A stretch of DNA of 64,000 bases, from NCBI GenBank assembly GCA_034401135.1, contig JAWZSP010000002.1, positions 5,394,001 through 5,458,000 of the forward strand, written 5' to 3'. Each line of letters starts with the position of its first letter. Within the stretch, counting starts at the first letter, position 1. The DNA is from Volutella citrinella. Its lineage: Eukaryota; Ascomycota; Sordariomycetes; Hypocreales; Nectriaceae. Below the pieces are notes generated by a model. The model saw nothing but the letters and a program-made list of their open reading frames with translations. It made no database searches and was not told the origin of the DNA. Shown one piece after another: positions 1 through 11,339 of the stretch. The position numbers were made by a program, and so were the translations under genes.

Positions 1-516
1 ATCCTACGAGAATACAAGCCCAACGCGCCCGCAAAGATGGTCGACTTTGGCCTCTTTCTGCGTCCCCCGCGCGGCAGCCGCGAGGAGCAGGCCATCGCCG
101 ACGCCGTCCTCAGCCGTCCCGGCTTGTCCATCAACCACACAGATGTGGGAAACCTGTGCGATCACCCCGTTGCGCTGTCCATCGAGACCAAGCGGCCAAA
201 CGGGCAGGGCGGCGACAACGCAGTGCTGCAGATGGGCACCTGGCACTCGGCCCAGTGGCGGAGTTTTCCCCGAGACCACACCGCCATCCCTTTCCTTCCT
301 GGCATAATTGTCGAGGGCCACATCTGGTATTTTGTCGCGAGCATTCTCAACGACGCAGGCAAGTCGGTGCTTTTGGAGAGGGTCCAGTTGGGGAGCACCC
401 GGACGGAGATTGGCGCTTACTCGCTGTGCGTCGCCCTGGGGCGGCTGCGGCGTTGGATTGAGGACGAATATTGGCCGGCATTTGTCGAGGATGTGCTCAC
501 GCCTGATGCAGAATGA
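1..516 (+). CDS. PD-(D/E)XK nuclease-like fungal protein, C-terminal part
   Basis: This is the 3' end of a gene that begins before the window; frame 1 is open from base 1 and ends with TGA at 514-516, giving about 171 residues. The stretch LSIETKRP, about 58 residues in, carries an E-x-K element of the kind that ends the PD-(D/E)XK nuclease core. It is followed by an LQMGTWHSAQW-type helix that, as I recall, is typical of a large family of fungal proteins with a PD-(D/E)XK nuclease-like domain. Their function is not established. The ATG at 37 (MVDFGLF) is internal by this reading, because family members normally have several hundred residues before this point. No intron is visible in the part seen. 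The family assignment is from memory of conserved stretches and should be treated as likely, not proven. Confidence 0.6.
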   Translation: MLREYKPNAPAKMVDFGLFLRPPRGSREEQAIADAVLSRPGLSINHTDVGNLCDHPVALSIETKRPNGQGGDNAVLQMGTWHSAQWRSFPRDHTAIPFLPGIIVEGHIWYFVASILNDAGKSVLLERVQLGSTRTEIGAYSLCVALGRLRRWIEDEYWPAFVEDVLTPDAE

Positions 517-2675
517 ATGATTAATGACTCACTGAATGATGATGGTTGGGGCTGGACTTATTAGTAATTAGACTACCTTGTCGCCACTTTGGCCAAGGAA
601 GAGAGGCGACTGAAGCCGTACTTACATGTCTCAATCAGTAACGCGGCCACCGCGGGCCGGTGGCATCGGCCAACTTTGATACTACCAATAGACAAAAGAG
701 GTTATGCCAGCACTGCTCCCAATCCGAACATCTTGACATGACCACAATATTTCACTACGGAATACAGATATAATAAGCCTTTAGGCTTTTCACAACAAAC
801 GCCCCCACGGCAGGGCGGACGAAGGCCACCTCGAGCATCGTCTGTTCATTATGCCAGAGGAGAGGGGCAAAGTGGAACAGGGGGGCATTTACTGCCGAGA
901 ACGAGGTTCGGATAGTATTTGCTGCTGGTTCATTGCTCTCGAAGGCGTTGCCGGATGGCCTACGCAGAGGATGTTGTACTCCATCACGACGACGGCGAGG
1001 CGAGAGCACCAGACGTCAAAGCGATGGGTACCTAGACAGAACAAGTTGGTGATCCACAGAACTAAAATTTGTGACGGCAACTGTGTCGGTGAGCTAACAT
1101 TGTCATTGTTCTTTGGGATGTGTTCAAGGCAAGGAACTTTAACTATAGGCGCCGCCCAGGCGGGAGGTGGCACCGCACGGCCGTCGGGACGGTACTCAAG
1201 GGCGCCATCCTACCATGCTGTGACCTGCGACTTGGCCGAATTTGATAGTTCTGGAAGGTCCTAGTATATTGGGGTCCAGGATGGACACGCATTCCGCTTT
1301 CTTAGCGATTGGGAGTCGCCAGCATGCTCATTGATGCGAGGGCTGTAGGGGCAATATGGCCTGAGATGGTGGGTCGGCCCCACTATCCCGGGCCATACTC
1401 AGGCGCGTCAACTAGCAGCGCGACCGAGGTGTTCCATGACCTGGGAATCCAACTTGCTTGCATCGACATTGACAGAGCTGTCTCTGTAAACCTATGTCAG
1501 ATTAGCAGTCCAATATCTGAGATCTTCCATCCGGCCTCCACCGCAGTAGGACTTGAGGTGTGTAGCCATTATTCGCTTGGACATATTAACCGAGGTTCAT
1601 CATAACAACGATAACCTGACTAACCCATAGACGCTGCATTAATGTCATAGGCTGACGACTTGAGAAATGGTTAGGAAAAGGGCCGTTGTGCTATTAATAG
1701 ATTCCTCTATCCTTGCCGACACTTTAGAAAGGAGGGCAAGACGAAGGCGCGCGCGTCTAGGGTAACAATCCCGGACAGTTGATCAACAACACTCTAAGCT
1801 TGCCCGCGTTTAAGGCATCATCGATGACTCTCACCATGACCTTTGGTAAAGCCGGCTCTGCAGCTTGCACTTCTTGCGCAAAGTGAGGATTCCCTTGTGG
1901 CTGTAGACCGAAGTTCATTTGTACCACGCGACTTCGATGGCGTATTTCAGACCCCTAGCAGTGAGTTCAACGTTGGTAAACTTGTAATTCATTAGCAGGG
2001 GCTTGCCCGGGGCTATGCATAGAACGTGTGGCCTTATTACCAAGGGAAATGACATGGGATGGTCTGGCAGCGCTTCGAGGCCATCTTGCTTGACGCCCAC
2101 CAGGCTCGGCTGCTGTCCGTCGGGTTGGGCCTCTTGCTCGTTGGCAGCCCCGTCTACTACCAGTACTATCTCCAGGCGCAGACATACACATGACCCATAC
2201 GGAGTAGTCAGCACCGAGCTCGGTTCTTAGACGTGGCCAGCCAGGTGTGCGAACAGCGAAAGCTGTTAGCATCGAGGTTTACTTACCGCAGCTCTATCAC
2301 TTGGCTAGACAATCGTCACAAGCTAGTTTTCTGCTGCTCTCCTTCATCTCCTTACCTCTATTTCACGTAAAATTGAAACCACAGACACGGAAAGGCAAAT
2401 GATGTCTAACCAACTCACGATGTGACCACCCGAGATAGTGGACCGGCCCACTAATTCGGGCGATGCCCCAACATCAACACCCGGCATCTCCAACTATGAA
2501 GCACCAACGACGGCTCAATCAGCGACTAAATACTGCAATTGTCACATGGAAGGACGGCCATTGCGGCTTCTATTCGCTGGATCGTGTTGGCCATTCCTCT
2601 ATTGTTGGTCTAGCCCATCCACACATCACATCCCGCAAGCAGATGTGAATGGCAATGCACTGATGCACAACGACC
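517..2675. other. Intergenic stretch without a supported gene
   Basis: About 2.1 kb between the nuclease-like tail and the Ulp1-type pseudogene. Several short open frames exist (for example 851-1264 on the plus strand), but none has family motifs, splice structure or a biased composition that would support it. I see no clear repeat, tRNA or terminal inverted repeat here. Confidence 0.5.
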
Positions 2676-5331
2676 ATGTCTTCTGACCTACCGTCGTCTA
2701 TGCGTAGGCCAGAGTGTGCGACAGGCCAGAGCCCCCCTCAAAGCGACAGATGTGAACAAAGTCCGTGAAGCTGCTTCGCACGCTGAGCCTCCCCTTCCCA
2801 AGCCTTTGCAAGCGGTCGCAGCGCCAACACAACAAAACGAAGACCACGACAGCATCACCGCCGTCCCTCCTCCTCCTCCTCCTCCTCATCTGAAGCGACC
2901 GATGATCCAAGTTGGCCCCCAGCAAGCTTCTGCCCCCTTCGCACAGCCCAACCTGTCCGATGCCGTCGGTCCTGCTGCGCCGCCCATCGATCATCTCCCA
3001 AACAACAACGCCCGCACACGTGTGACGGTGAATCACCTGCGCTACCTCCAACAAACTTGGCCCGACGGCTCGTGGTATCCCCCACAGTATCGACCGCAGC
3101 AGAATCCACCCCCGAACCACAACGTCGCAGCCGATTTTGTCACCATCACGCGCACATGGATCTCACTTGGCCAGGCTCTTCCAGACCTCTGGCAGCGTGA
3201 CGACAGCCCTCTCATGATGGCAATCAACAAGCACAACGCCCCGCGGCTATCCGAACGAGTCACCACAGAAGCGCGTCGCGAAGTCATGCGACTACTCAAG
3301 AAGGAAGGAGGCAGCGAACAAGTGGATGGGCAGGACGTCCATGGTGCCAAGGACAGTAGCAAAGACGGGGAACATGATGGAGATGTTGAGCAGAGCGGGC
3401 AGGATGCTGTTGGCGACAATACTTATGCTGGTCACTCCGGTCTGTCGCTCGTTGCCTCACCAGAAACTGGGCGGAGAGCACCGCCTCCTGCGCCGACCCA
3501 GACGTGGATGACCTACTTCCGACCCCTGGAAAAAGCAGCACTCATGCTCGTGATGGCGTTGAGGACTCTGGTGTTGAGAGCGCGTCGCCACTTGTTCCTC
3601 ATGATTCCCGCCCACGAAAGCCATCGCTAGACATTCTGCGCCATGACAACGACGATGACGATGACGATAACGATGACACACGCGACAACGATGATTGCAG
3701 CAATTATGGAGTAATGGATGTTGCATTTGACATGAGCGATGACGACGGCAACGAGGACAACAGCGGATTTGGTGGCATCGACGTGGACGACGACTCGACG
3801 TGCCCAAGAGGCGACAGGAAAGCTTTGCCCAATTTCCTTTCAACCATTTACAAGGAAAAACAAGAAGGAGAGGAAGATCAACAGGAGGTACTTCGTTCTG
3901 CTATGCTCAGAGCGGGAGGAGGCGATGCAGAGACAACGGCAGTGCGCCCACGAAAACTCGGCTAGGCAACATGACCGCTGCCAACGACATGAGCAACGAT
4001 GCCGCGGCGTCCGACCGGTCCGTCGACCGCGAATTGCATCAGCCAGTGCCATGGCAGTCAAACTTCCGAGACGACACCGCCTGGCTCTCAGCCTCGGATC
4101 TGTACAATTGTTTGTCGATGCACCCTGTGCTCCCCAACTGGCACGTCTTCGAGCCCGGCTACCCAGCTCCAGACGGAATGGCGGCTGAAATCAGACGCCC
4201 ACTACCGCCCAACCTGGTCTTTATCCTGCATCTCGCTCGGAATCATTGGGCCGTCGGACATCTCAACTGCGATGTTGGGCAATTTGTTCTCTACGACTCG
4301 ATGGCGGCTAGGCAGCAACGGCTAGCCGAGGCCGAGGATCTGATACGGCCGTGGATTAACAAGCAGAAGCACCAGGAGCATCTCAAGCTCAACGGCGATG
4401 CCATTCGTTTCCTGAACGGCGTAGGTTTTTGTCCCCGCGTTCTTTGGTCCCATCTCGAAGCTGTCTACTAACGTGGTGTGCGTCGCCTCGCAGGACTGCC
4501 CCCAGCAAACCGACTCCAATAGCTGTGGCATATTCTCCCTTGCCATTGCTACCGCGCTCTTCACAGGGCAGCCCATACCGGAGACCGTCGATGCGAAGCG
4601 ACTTCGTCACCACTACCTTGAGAGACATGACATTGCGCTGGTCGATGCCAGTTCCGCATCTCGTGCTACGCATGCGACGCTTGGCAAGCGACCAAGAGAT
4701 GGACCAGAACTCAACACAGCAGCCCTCGAGCAGGATATGACAATCGGGGACTCGAAGCAGTGGGAAGCGGCAACACAGACCAACGAGAGCATTCTTTGCG
4801 CAATCCCGAAACTTGATGCGGACGACCTGAACTACACGACAGCGCGCTCATCGAAACGACGGCGGCGAATGGAGGCGCGCCGCTCACAGACTCGAATCGC
4901 ATAGACGTGAGCTTGCCGCAGCAGAGGAGGAGGTTCAGGCGTCGATATCCCAGCACAGCAGCATTGCGCAGCTCATTCATGCGAAGCGTCGCAGCAAGAG
5001 AAGCCAGCAGGCTGAGGTCGATGCCCTAAGCAAGTGGGTTGAGCAATGTCCGCTGGACACGCTTGGTCTGTTCAACAAGTCGGTTTTTGCGGAAGCTAGC
5101 GAGACGATTCTGCACACAGTGAGGGAGCGACTGCAGGACACCAAGGATTCGTTGCGTGGCTTGGAGAAGATGATGGGGGAGCAGGAGGCTGAGGTCAAAG
5201 TGATGCGGGCGATGCATGATGAGATGCAACGCACCGTACGCGCGCTGGAGGACGAATTGATGGCTGAGAGTCAGCAGATGGTGGAAAGAGAAGAGTCCGT
5301 AGGACAAGCTGAAGCGGACGAAGAGGGGTAG
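2676..5331 (+). pseudogene. Ulp1/C48-type cysteine protease gene, broken
   Basis: A Ulp1-like (SUMO-protease fold) catalytic domain is spread over three frames. The triad is visible: His in HWAVGHL (codon at 4243), Asp in LYDS (4295), then DCPQQTDSNSCGIF with the oxyanion Gln and the Cys at 4524. A good intron, 4421-4493 (GTAGGT, CTAAC, GCAG), correctly joins the His/Asp exon to the Cys exon. Upstream are a proline-rich region (2860-2910), a conserved HLRYLQQTWPDGSWYP-type block (about 3025) and an acidic Asp-rich stretch (3650-3760). Downstream is a coiled-coil tail to 5331. The frame changes near 2700, 3470, 3960 and 4870 without usable introns. No in-frame ATG starts the first block; ATG 2676 lies in another frame. 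Ulp1-like domains in fungi are often carried by transposons, but I found no ends for an element. Decay or assembly indels could both explain the breaks. Confidence 0.65.
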
Positions 5332-6032
5332 CATCTTCGCATTCGGCAGCGTCATCATCGGCATTTATTTTGGGTGGTGCTTTGGTTGGGGCGGCTAATG
5401 AGGGAGCTTTGCGTGAAGGAACTGTCGAACGTTTGGGCGGCTGCTTTGTGCCGAGCCGAGCCACGCTGTGGTGCACGGAGGAGAAATAGAAGAGGTTGCA
5501 TCGGCTCGATTTCCAAGTGTGAAGGAACAAGGGCGGTCATTGTGCTGCTGGTCGCTGGTCGCTCACCCACTCCTCAGTCATGCCTGGATTGACATGGAAG
5601 GTGCGAAGCGCCGTTGCAAAAGGCGAACCGAGACGTGACGCGCACAAGCCGCGTCCTCACGTGATCAAACCGTGCCGTGACCCGAGACCCGAGATTTGAT
5701 GGGCCCACCTTCTCGGGCGGGCTGATGCACCTGCTGGCGCTCTCGCCAGTACCTCGCCAACCATGGCGACAGGACCAAGGCTGAGGATGCACAAGAGGCT
5801 GAATGGGCCGACTCCACGAGGCGCCTGTTGGCAGCCACTCAAATAGGCCGCACATGGCCCATGATCGGCAGCGTGCCCAATTCGCCATACCGGCTGCGAC
5901 CTCAAACACTCAGAACATGTCGAAGAACGACATTCGTCTCCACGATGCTGGCCAAAAACATATAGACCACAAAAACTCCCTTCTTTCGGCCAATTCCATG
6001 TACTAGACGTACCATGGCAATATGGTTTCCGA

Positions 6033-6638
6033 TCAGGACTGTCGAGTCACACGCAGAGAATACTGGGTTGCTTGTTGTGTTTGTCGAGGCAGTGTTTGCT
6101 CTAGCAGGCTTCCAGCCATGACTCCGTCGTCGCCGCGCTGGAGAAGCGTCCAGTACTTGGATCTAGGAACCTGGTCTTGGTGTGCCGAAACCGCGATGCA
6201 ATACCAGCATCGTGAAAGTCGTATTGATCCAGTTTGTGGATCGGCCACATAGAAAGCGAACGGCTGGCTGGCTTGGGTCGGCACTAGACGTGGTTTGACG
6301 TGATAGTATTTAGCCGTCGCTTTTCTAGTCGACTCGTAGTCGTCGTCTTGAATCCATCGCCAGGTCTGAAGCACCGAGTCTTGGGTTCCATTCGGTGTCG
6401 TTGATGAAGAATGGGACGTAGTCTTTGAGTGGTTATACGAGTGTGCGGGGTTTTTTGGGGACTTGGCCGTATTTCTCAGCGTCTTTATGGCTTTTTGCGC
6501 TCGTCTTAGCCTCCAATGGTATTGAAGTTGATCGTCGACAGGCGTATCCACGGGTCGGCGGCGGGGGGAAGCCCATGGCCTCGAGATGGGCGAGCTCATT
6601 GGCTGACGACATGGCTCCGGTGGTTGCTCGTCCACCAA
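6033..6638 (-). other. Possible remnant of an unknown gene
   Basis: An open frame on the minus strand contains a protein-like stretch (TWRWIQDDDYESTRKATAKY through AFYVADPQTGS). Other minus-strand frames nearby also look coding for short distances, including an ATG at 6625 that begins MSSANELAHLEAMGF. The switches between frames without splice signals suggest an old, decayed gene. I do not recognise the family and assign no function. Confidence 0.25.
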
Positions 6639-6778
6639 AAAAATCTTCTCAATTAATATTATTTCAATAAAGCTGGTCTGCCAAAAACCCGAGGCTCAAA
6701 AACCGTGATGTTGTTCAGATGGAGAGCTTCGTGCTCTGTCGCCTTGGCTTCTCCATAGTCTTTTATAAAGCCCATGCG

Positions 6779-6893
6779 CCTAACCCTAGCTAACCCTAGC
6801 CAACACGAACTGTAGGTTTGTGTTAGTGGTTCGGGTTTGCCCAGGAGTAGCTGTGGTAAGTATTATAGCTAGGATTCGGGTTCTAGGGTTACC
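6779..6893. repeat. Telomere-like motifs in inverted orientation
   Basis: The left arm at 6779-6801 reads as CCTAACCCTAG followed by CTAACCCTAGC. The right arm at 6868-6893 contains the opposite strand, GGGTTCTAGGGTTACC. The units resemble the CCCTAA/TTAGGG telomere repeat with extra bases. About 66 bases lie between the arms. This may be a degenerate interstitial telomere tract or a small foldback. Confidence 0.4.
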
Positions 6894-7041
6894 AGATAAA
6901 AGAGTCAAAGGTGCCCGAGTATCTTGATGATTTGAACGAAACTGGCCTAAGATAGCTGGCGACTTCTGAAAGGAAGTTTAGTACCAGGAGTCATCTTTGC
7001 GTTTGTGCCTGCATAGAGGTCCAAGTTGCTTGTTAATCGAA

Positions 7042-7070
7042 CTGTATGCACCCTGAGGGGTTAAATACAG
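7042..7070 (+). repeat. 28-bp direct repeat, left copy
   Basis: It shares the exact 18-mer CTGTATGCACCCTGAGGG, followed by TTAAATACAG, with the copy at 11340-11367. It lies about 200 bases upstream of the F-box-like gene start. Confidence 0.6.
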
Positions 7071-7268
7071 TCAACACTGCAGAAATTTTCATCATAGTTC
7101 AATAGGCCACCGCCAGCAACCCATTAGACAAATGGATGGGTATAAATTGAACCAGGTCCCCGTGCTGCCAGTCAACTTTTTGTCCTCTTCTCGACACCCT
7201 CTCTACACGCTCAAGTGCCCGAACTCGGCTCCAACACCAACTACGCACCAGAACAGACTTCTCTAACC

Positions 7269-8858
7269 ATGGATCCATTCGGAAAGCTACCCCCTGAGCT
7301 GCGCCTGTCCATCCTCGACCAGCTTCACTACCCCATTCCGTGCATTCAAGCATCACCTGTGATGCGCGAGCAATACATGGCATCCAAACAAGACGCCGTT
7401 CGGTCTTTGAGAGCAGACCTCGATGATGACATGGTACAAGATGCCGTGGCAATCGTCCTTCTACCTTCGCCCCTGACCCTGCGCATCGATAGAGCGTCTA
7501 CCCTTGACCACACTTTTGGTCGGTGGACAGAGCGATGCCTACCGGATCCTAGAAAGGACTTGGACTACGCCCTGTTGTACCAGCTCGAGAAACTCCATCA
7601 GCGACTACTGACGCACATCGCGGATTACATGGCCAAGGCCACGTCCATCTTCCCACCTCGCGAGTATCTGTGTCTCCCCAACCTCAGCCGTACACATAAG
7701 TGGGGTCAATTGCTCTTCAAAGACGAAGTAATTTCTGACGCATTCGACATAGCTAGACTCACGCCTGGGGAGAGGAAGCGACTTCTCCGAGCCTTCCTGC
7801 GGTACGAATTTATCTGCAAGATATCACACCCCGAGTACCGCCGATTAATGGCGTGGCAATCCAAATCCAAGCGAGCACAGCAGTACGACAACCTGCAGTT
7901 TCCACCTTCGGAGCGGCAATCAATTCGCTGCGTCTATAGATATGTGCAGTATCTTCATGGGGCCGTTCTTACCCAGTGCAATATGGATTCCCAGCTACCC
8001 GACGTGCCCTTAAAGACGCTTACCCCTTCTAGCCTCCCCGGGCTTCTATTCCCCCATGCCTTATACGGTAAGGCTGACGCATACGCTGAGAATCTTGGTC
8101 TGGAGCATGACTTATCCTTTATTATGAAGACTCTTGCATCCGGCGGCCTCGATCTCGCCACGGCATTTGTCCAATCCGTTACATCCGGACAGGAGGGACG
8201 GCATCATCTCGAGCAATGGCTGCAATTTGTCGGATGGAAATGGTGGGCCAGTGGAGCGAGTTTCCCAACCGACCATCTGCCATTTTCAGATACGCTCGGG
8301 GACCAATCTCCCCCAACAGAAGGACCAGGTCTGTACCAGATGCTCTACAATGTCACGCAAGGCTTGTGCGACGATCCGCGCTACATCAAAATTTACGAAC
8401 AAAGGGCCTGGGCCTTTCTCGACGACACGCGACTCTACGCGTCATCTCCCGTTGATCTCTCATACTTCCCATCCCAAAACGACTTTCGTTCAGCAAGTCG
8501 CGACATCTCAGATACCGCCATGCGGTTCGAGGCCCAATGGAGATCATCTCGTCACCTAGACCGCATTCATGAGCGTGCTTGGGCGAACAGGAAGCTCAGC
8601 GCCGATTTTTCTTCGCAACCAGGGAAAAAGTTCAAGGATCCCCTTCCTTCCGTATCCAAAGACCAGAATGAGTACGACATGTGGCTGAAACCGCTGAAAT
8701 TCGACCATCTGACCTCATTCTGGCTAGACTCGAAAGATGTAAACGTTAAAGCCGTGTCAAGGAACGCGTGTACCATTATCAAGACAGGTGCTGCTACTGA
8801 AAGTGGACAAGGGCGGGCCAAGGCGATTATTCGCAGTGGACTTTTGACGGTATACTGA
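7269..8858 (+). CDS. F-box-like protein, function unknown
   Basis: A single uninterrupted frame of 529 residues. The ATG at 7269 (ACCATGG context) is preferred; the frame is open a little further upstream but without an ATG. A TATA-like TATAAATT sits at 7141, about 130 bases upstream. The N-terminus FGKLPPELRLSILDQLHYP matches the short LPxELxxxIL pattern with which fungal F-box-like proteins begin, suggesting a possible adaptor for an SCF ubiquitin ligase. The remaining 500 residues are charged and aromatic, with no signal peptide, membrane segment or other motif I recognise. The gene and the minus-strand gene at 10005-11090 lie between two copies of a 28-bp repeat. The F-box call rests only on the first 40 residues. 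Confidence 0.55.
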   Translation: MDPFGKLPPELRLSILDQLHYPIPCIQASPVMREQYMASKQDAVRSLRADLDDDMVQDAVAIVLLPSPLTLRIDRASTLDHTFGRWTERCLPDPRKDLDYALLYQLEKLHQRLLTHIADYMAKATSIFPPREYLCLPNLSRTHKWGQLLFKDEVISDAFDIARLTPGERKRLLRAFLRYEFICKISHPEYRRLMAWQSKSKRAQQYDNLQFPPSERQSIRCVYRYVQYLHGAVLTQCNMDSQLPDVPLKTLTPSSLPGLLFPHALYGKADAYAENLGLEHDLSFIMKTLASGGLDLATAFVQSVTSGQEGRHHLEQWLQFVGWKWWASGASFPTDHLPFSDTLGDQSPPTEGPGLYQMLYNVTQGLCDDPRYIKIYEQRAWAFLDDTRLYASSPVDLSYFPSQNDFRSASRDISDTAMRFEAQWRSSRHLDRIHERAWANRKLSADFSSQPGKKFKDPLPSVSKDQNEYDMWLKPLKFDHLTSFWLDSKDVNVKAVSRNACTIIKTGAATESGQGRAKAIIRSGLLTVY

Positions 8859-9097
8859 TGGGTTATCAAGAAATATCACTAAACTCCAACTGTGGCAACG
8901 CTCACACGCCGAGCGTGCGTGCCAGGGAAATTTTAGCGGAATAGAGCAACAGTCCTAGAATGCGGGTGACCCTAGGACGGTATCCATCCGCCGGGGTGCG
9001 CCCTTTGCTGTTCGATGACGAGCCAGATGCAGCTGAAGGGGGTGTCGGGGCGGGCAGTAGAGCCGTCGAGCTGGTCGCGGGTTCGGCTGCGAGACGC

Positions 9098-9247
9098 TCA
9101 TAGTGTGGTCTGGAGTGGAATGATTGAGATGCTCGTTGTGCTTGTGTCTGAGGAGACAGGATGACAGATGACGTCGAAGACACCCAAGTTGGCGCGGATG
9201 GAAGCTGATGAGAACTTCATCACCGTGCTGATTTGAAGAATCGTCAT
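9098..9247 (-). CDS. Hypothetical 49-residue small ORF in an inverted duplication
   Basis: An ATG at 9247 opens a frame of 49 residues (MTILQISTVMKF...). It lies inside one arm of an inverted duplication with the arm at 9795-9919. In the other arm the ATG has become ACG, but most of the peptide (QISTV-KF--ASIRANL-VF-VICHP) is kept in frame. Retention of the reading frame at roughly 84 percent nucleotide identity is the only argument that it is coding. No family is recognised. Confidence 0.25.
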   Translation of the reverse strand: MTILQISTVMKFSSASIRANLGVFDVICHPVSSDTSTTSISIIPLQTTL

Positions 9248-9269
9248 GGTTGAGCTGTGGTATCGGTTG
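9145..9269 (-). repeat. Inverted duplication, left arm
   Basis: The reverse complement of these 125 bases aligns with 9795-9919 at about 84 percent identity by eye, beginning CAACCGATAC in both. The arms are about 525 bases apart. Confidence 0.6.
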
Positions 9270-9794
9270 ATGGGGAGAGTGGTTGGGTTGAAGGGCGCTC
9301 GAGTCGGAAGGGTGCTCGAGTCGGGAGGGCGTTCGAATTGGGAGGGAGTTCGGATGAGACGGACGAAGGGAAAGCCGGGTTGGCCAAGGGTCTGCGAGAA
9401 GACGGCGAACAGTTAGTGTAAACGACCAGCATGTACGGTCAACATGGACTCAGCGGCGGCATGCTCCTGTGGGCAACAGTCAATCGTTGGCTTTTTGACG
9501 CATGAAATGTGGCCAGTCGTAAGAATGTGAGGGAGAGAGGGGGGAATGGCGGAGCAGAGGGTAGGTAGGCTGCGAGTCGTAGCATGTGTGCTGGCCTGTT
9601 GATGCAATGATGATGGCAATGATGATGACACGGCCTTGTTTTGGGCCATCCAGTAAAAGGCAGATGATGTTGAGGGGGCAGCGGTACGGTACTTGTGCAA
9701 GCGTGCATTGGGCTAGCAGCTGGCAGGAGGCGAGGCGAGGGAGGAGCAACCCCGCCATCATGATGACTTGGATTCAGGTACAGGGGCCAGGGTG

Positions 9795-9919
9795 CAACCG
9801 ATACAATAGCTCAACCACGACGATTGTTCAAATCAGCACGGTAATTAAGTTTGAATCAGCTTCCATCCGCGCCAACTTAGCGGTGTTCAACGTCATCTGT
9901 CACCCTGCCCCGGCAGATA
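9795..9919 (+). repeat. Inverted duplication, right arm
   Basis: Partner of 9145-9269. Several differences are C-to-T or G-to-A changes, but transversions are also present, so repeat-induced point mutation alone does not explain the divergence. Confidence 0.6.
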
Positions 9920-10004
9920 GCGCCCATAACGATCAGTCCATCTAGTGCCTGTGCCCTAGCAGACGACAATAACGACGAGCCAACTGCAAGTATCCCAGCG
10001 TCTC

Positions 10005-11090
10005 TCATTCTCGTGTGGTAGATGCCAGCGGGTAAGCACGATTCAGAAGATCGGCTCCGTCCACCACCTCGTTTGCGCGACTGGCGTCCATCCTCGTTCT
10101 AAGTCTCTCCCAGCCAGCCATGACCTTATCCATATCCTCACCGACTGAGCCAGTCCACTCTGGATATTCTTCCACGTCCACAAACCGAGAACTAGGCCCT
10201 GTCACATCCCAATCCTGGGCAATTTGCTGTGGCGTCAGAACAATCGCTCTTTCGCACTCCCATACAGCTTCCAGGCTAGGTTTCCAGCCGAACGCTGCGA
10301 CCTCTCTTGCTTCCAACGCCATGACAAAGTCAACAGCCTTTTCGAGAGTCGTTTTGACGGTTGTGTCACTATCCATGCCCAGATAAGCCACGTCATCACC
10401 GTCCTGCAAACTGCTCAGGGATATTGGCGCACTAAGCCCCTCTTCATTGCCCGTCCGAGCTACAATTACAGGAAGTGAACCGATATCGCGCGAGTCTTGG
10501 CCGTCGTATTCTCTTGACGAGGTAATAATGATGATTGCGCGGAAGAGCGGTTGTAGGACATATAGGTTGAGATCCTGAATCGTCTCCAAGGGAGGATAAA
10601 ATCGTTTTGGTGATCCAAATGTGAGCTGCATGGTGTATTCCTCGCGTTTTTTCTCGACAGCAACACAGAGGTCTTGGTGCAGGGATAGCAGGCTGTTGAC
10701 AGTTCGCCGACTAGGTGTTGGCTCATCATCCAGCCCCAGGGGCCGGATTAACTTGCAAATAAACCGAGTCCGCTCAATCTCGCTTCGATATGGCTGGAAC
10801 CATCGGCGATAGATGTAGTTATGAAGAGCCATTGTGAGCCGTTCGAAGCTAGGGCAGAAGGCAATGTAGATAGGCACCGACTTGTTGCATGCATCCCGAA
10901 AGTCTCCATCTGATAGCTCGGGTACATCGCAGGTGATGACTGGGGTGTAGGTGGTTCGAATGGAGTGATGCCACATCATCTCTCGATGACCGGCTTCTGC
11001 GCAAGTGCGGGAATACCAAAGCCATTCGCTTTTGGACAGTTTTGTGCGATTGCTCGTGCAATATTGATGAAGCTTGGCCAAGTCCTTCAT
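10005..11090 (-). CDS. Hypothetical protein, intron-less
   Basis: An uninterrupted frame of 361 residues starting at the first ATG (MKDLAKLHQYC, codon at 11090); upstream codons in frame contain no ATG. The protein is soluble-looking, rich in Trp, Arg and Glu, with no signal peptide or membrane segment and no motif I know. Its style (short helices, many conserved aromatic residues) resembles orphan proteins associated with F-box-like genes in ascomycetes, and it is convergent with such a gene at 7269. No function is proposed. Confidence 0.55.
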   Translation of the reverse strand: MKDLAKLHQYCTSNRTKLSKSEWLWYSRTCAEAGHREMMWHHSIRTTYTPVITCDVPELSDGDFRDACNKSVPIYIAFCPSFERLTMALHNYIYRRWFQPYRSEIERTRFICKLIRPLGLDDEPTPSRRTVNSLLSLHQDLCVAVEKKREEYTMQLTFGSPKRFYPPLETIQDLNLYVLQPLFRAIIIITSSREYDGQDSRDIGSLPVIVARTGNEEGLSAPISLSSLQDGDDVAYLGMDSDTTVKTTLEKAVDFVMALEAREVAAFGWKPSLEAVWECERAIVLTPQQIAQDWDVTGPSSRFVDVEEYPEWTGSVGEDMDKVMAGWERLRTRMDASRANEVVDGADLLNRAYPLASTTRE

Positions 11091-11339
11091 TTTATCACGG
11101 CACAGAATTGCGCAGCGGCTCAGATGTAATGTTTGTAGGTGTTTGTGTTGTGCGGGCTCGGGCTTGGTATGGGTGTAGTGCAGCCAGGAAGCTGGAGCCA
11201 ACAGGGGGAAAGAAGCCGCCTTTTTATGTGCATTGGGCTAATTAAGGTTAAGTGAAAAAAGAGTCATTATTATAGTTATGCAACCCGGATGGCGCAGTTG
11301 CTCGTATTAAGATTATGTCTGCCTAGCTGGTGAAGTTTC

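Noticed and set aside
851..1264. 137-codon plus-strand frame in the left intergenic region
   Set aside because: No motif, odd composition and no splice structure; overlapping frames on the other strand are equally long.
3431..3463. A 33-base GT...CAG segment in the Ulp1-type gene that looks like a tiny intron
   Set aside because: It is too short for splicing and its length is a multiple of three, so removing it would not repair the frame.
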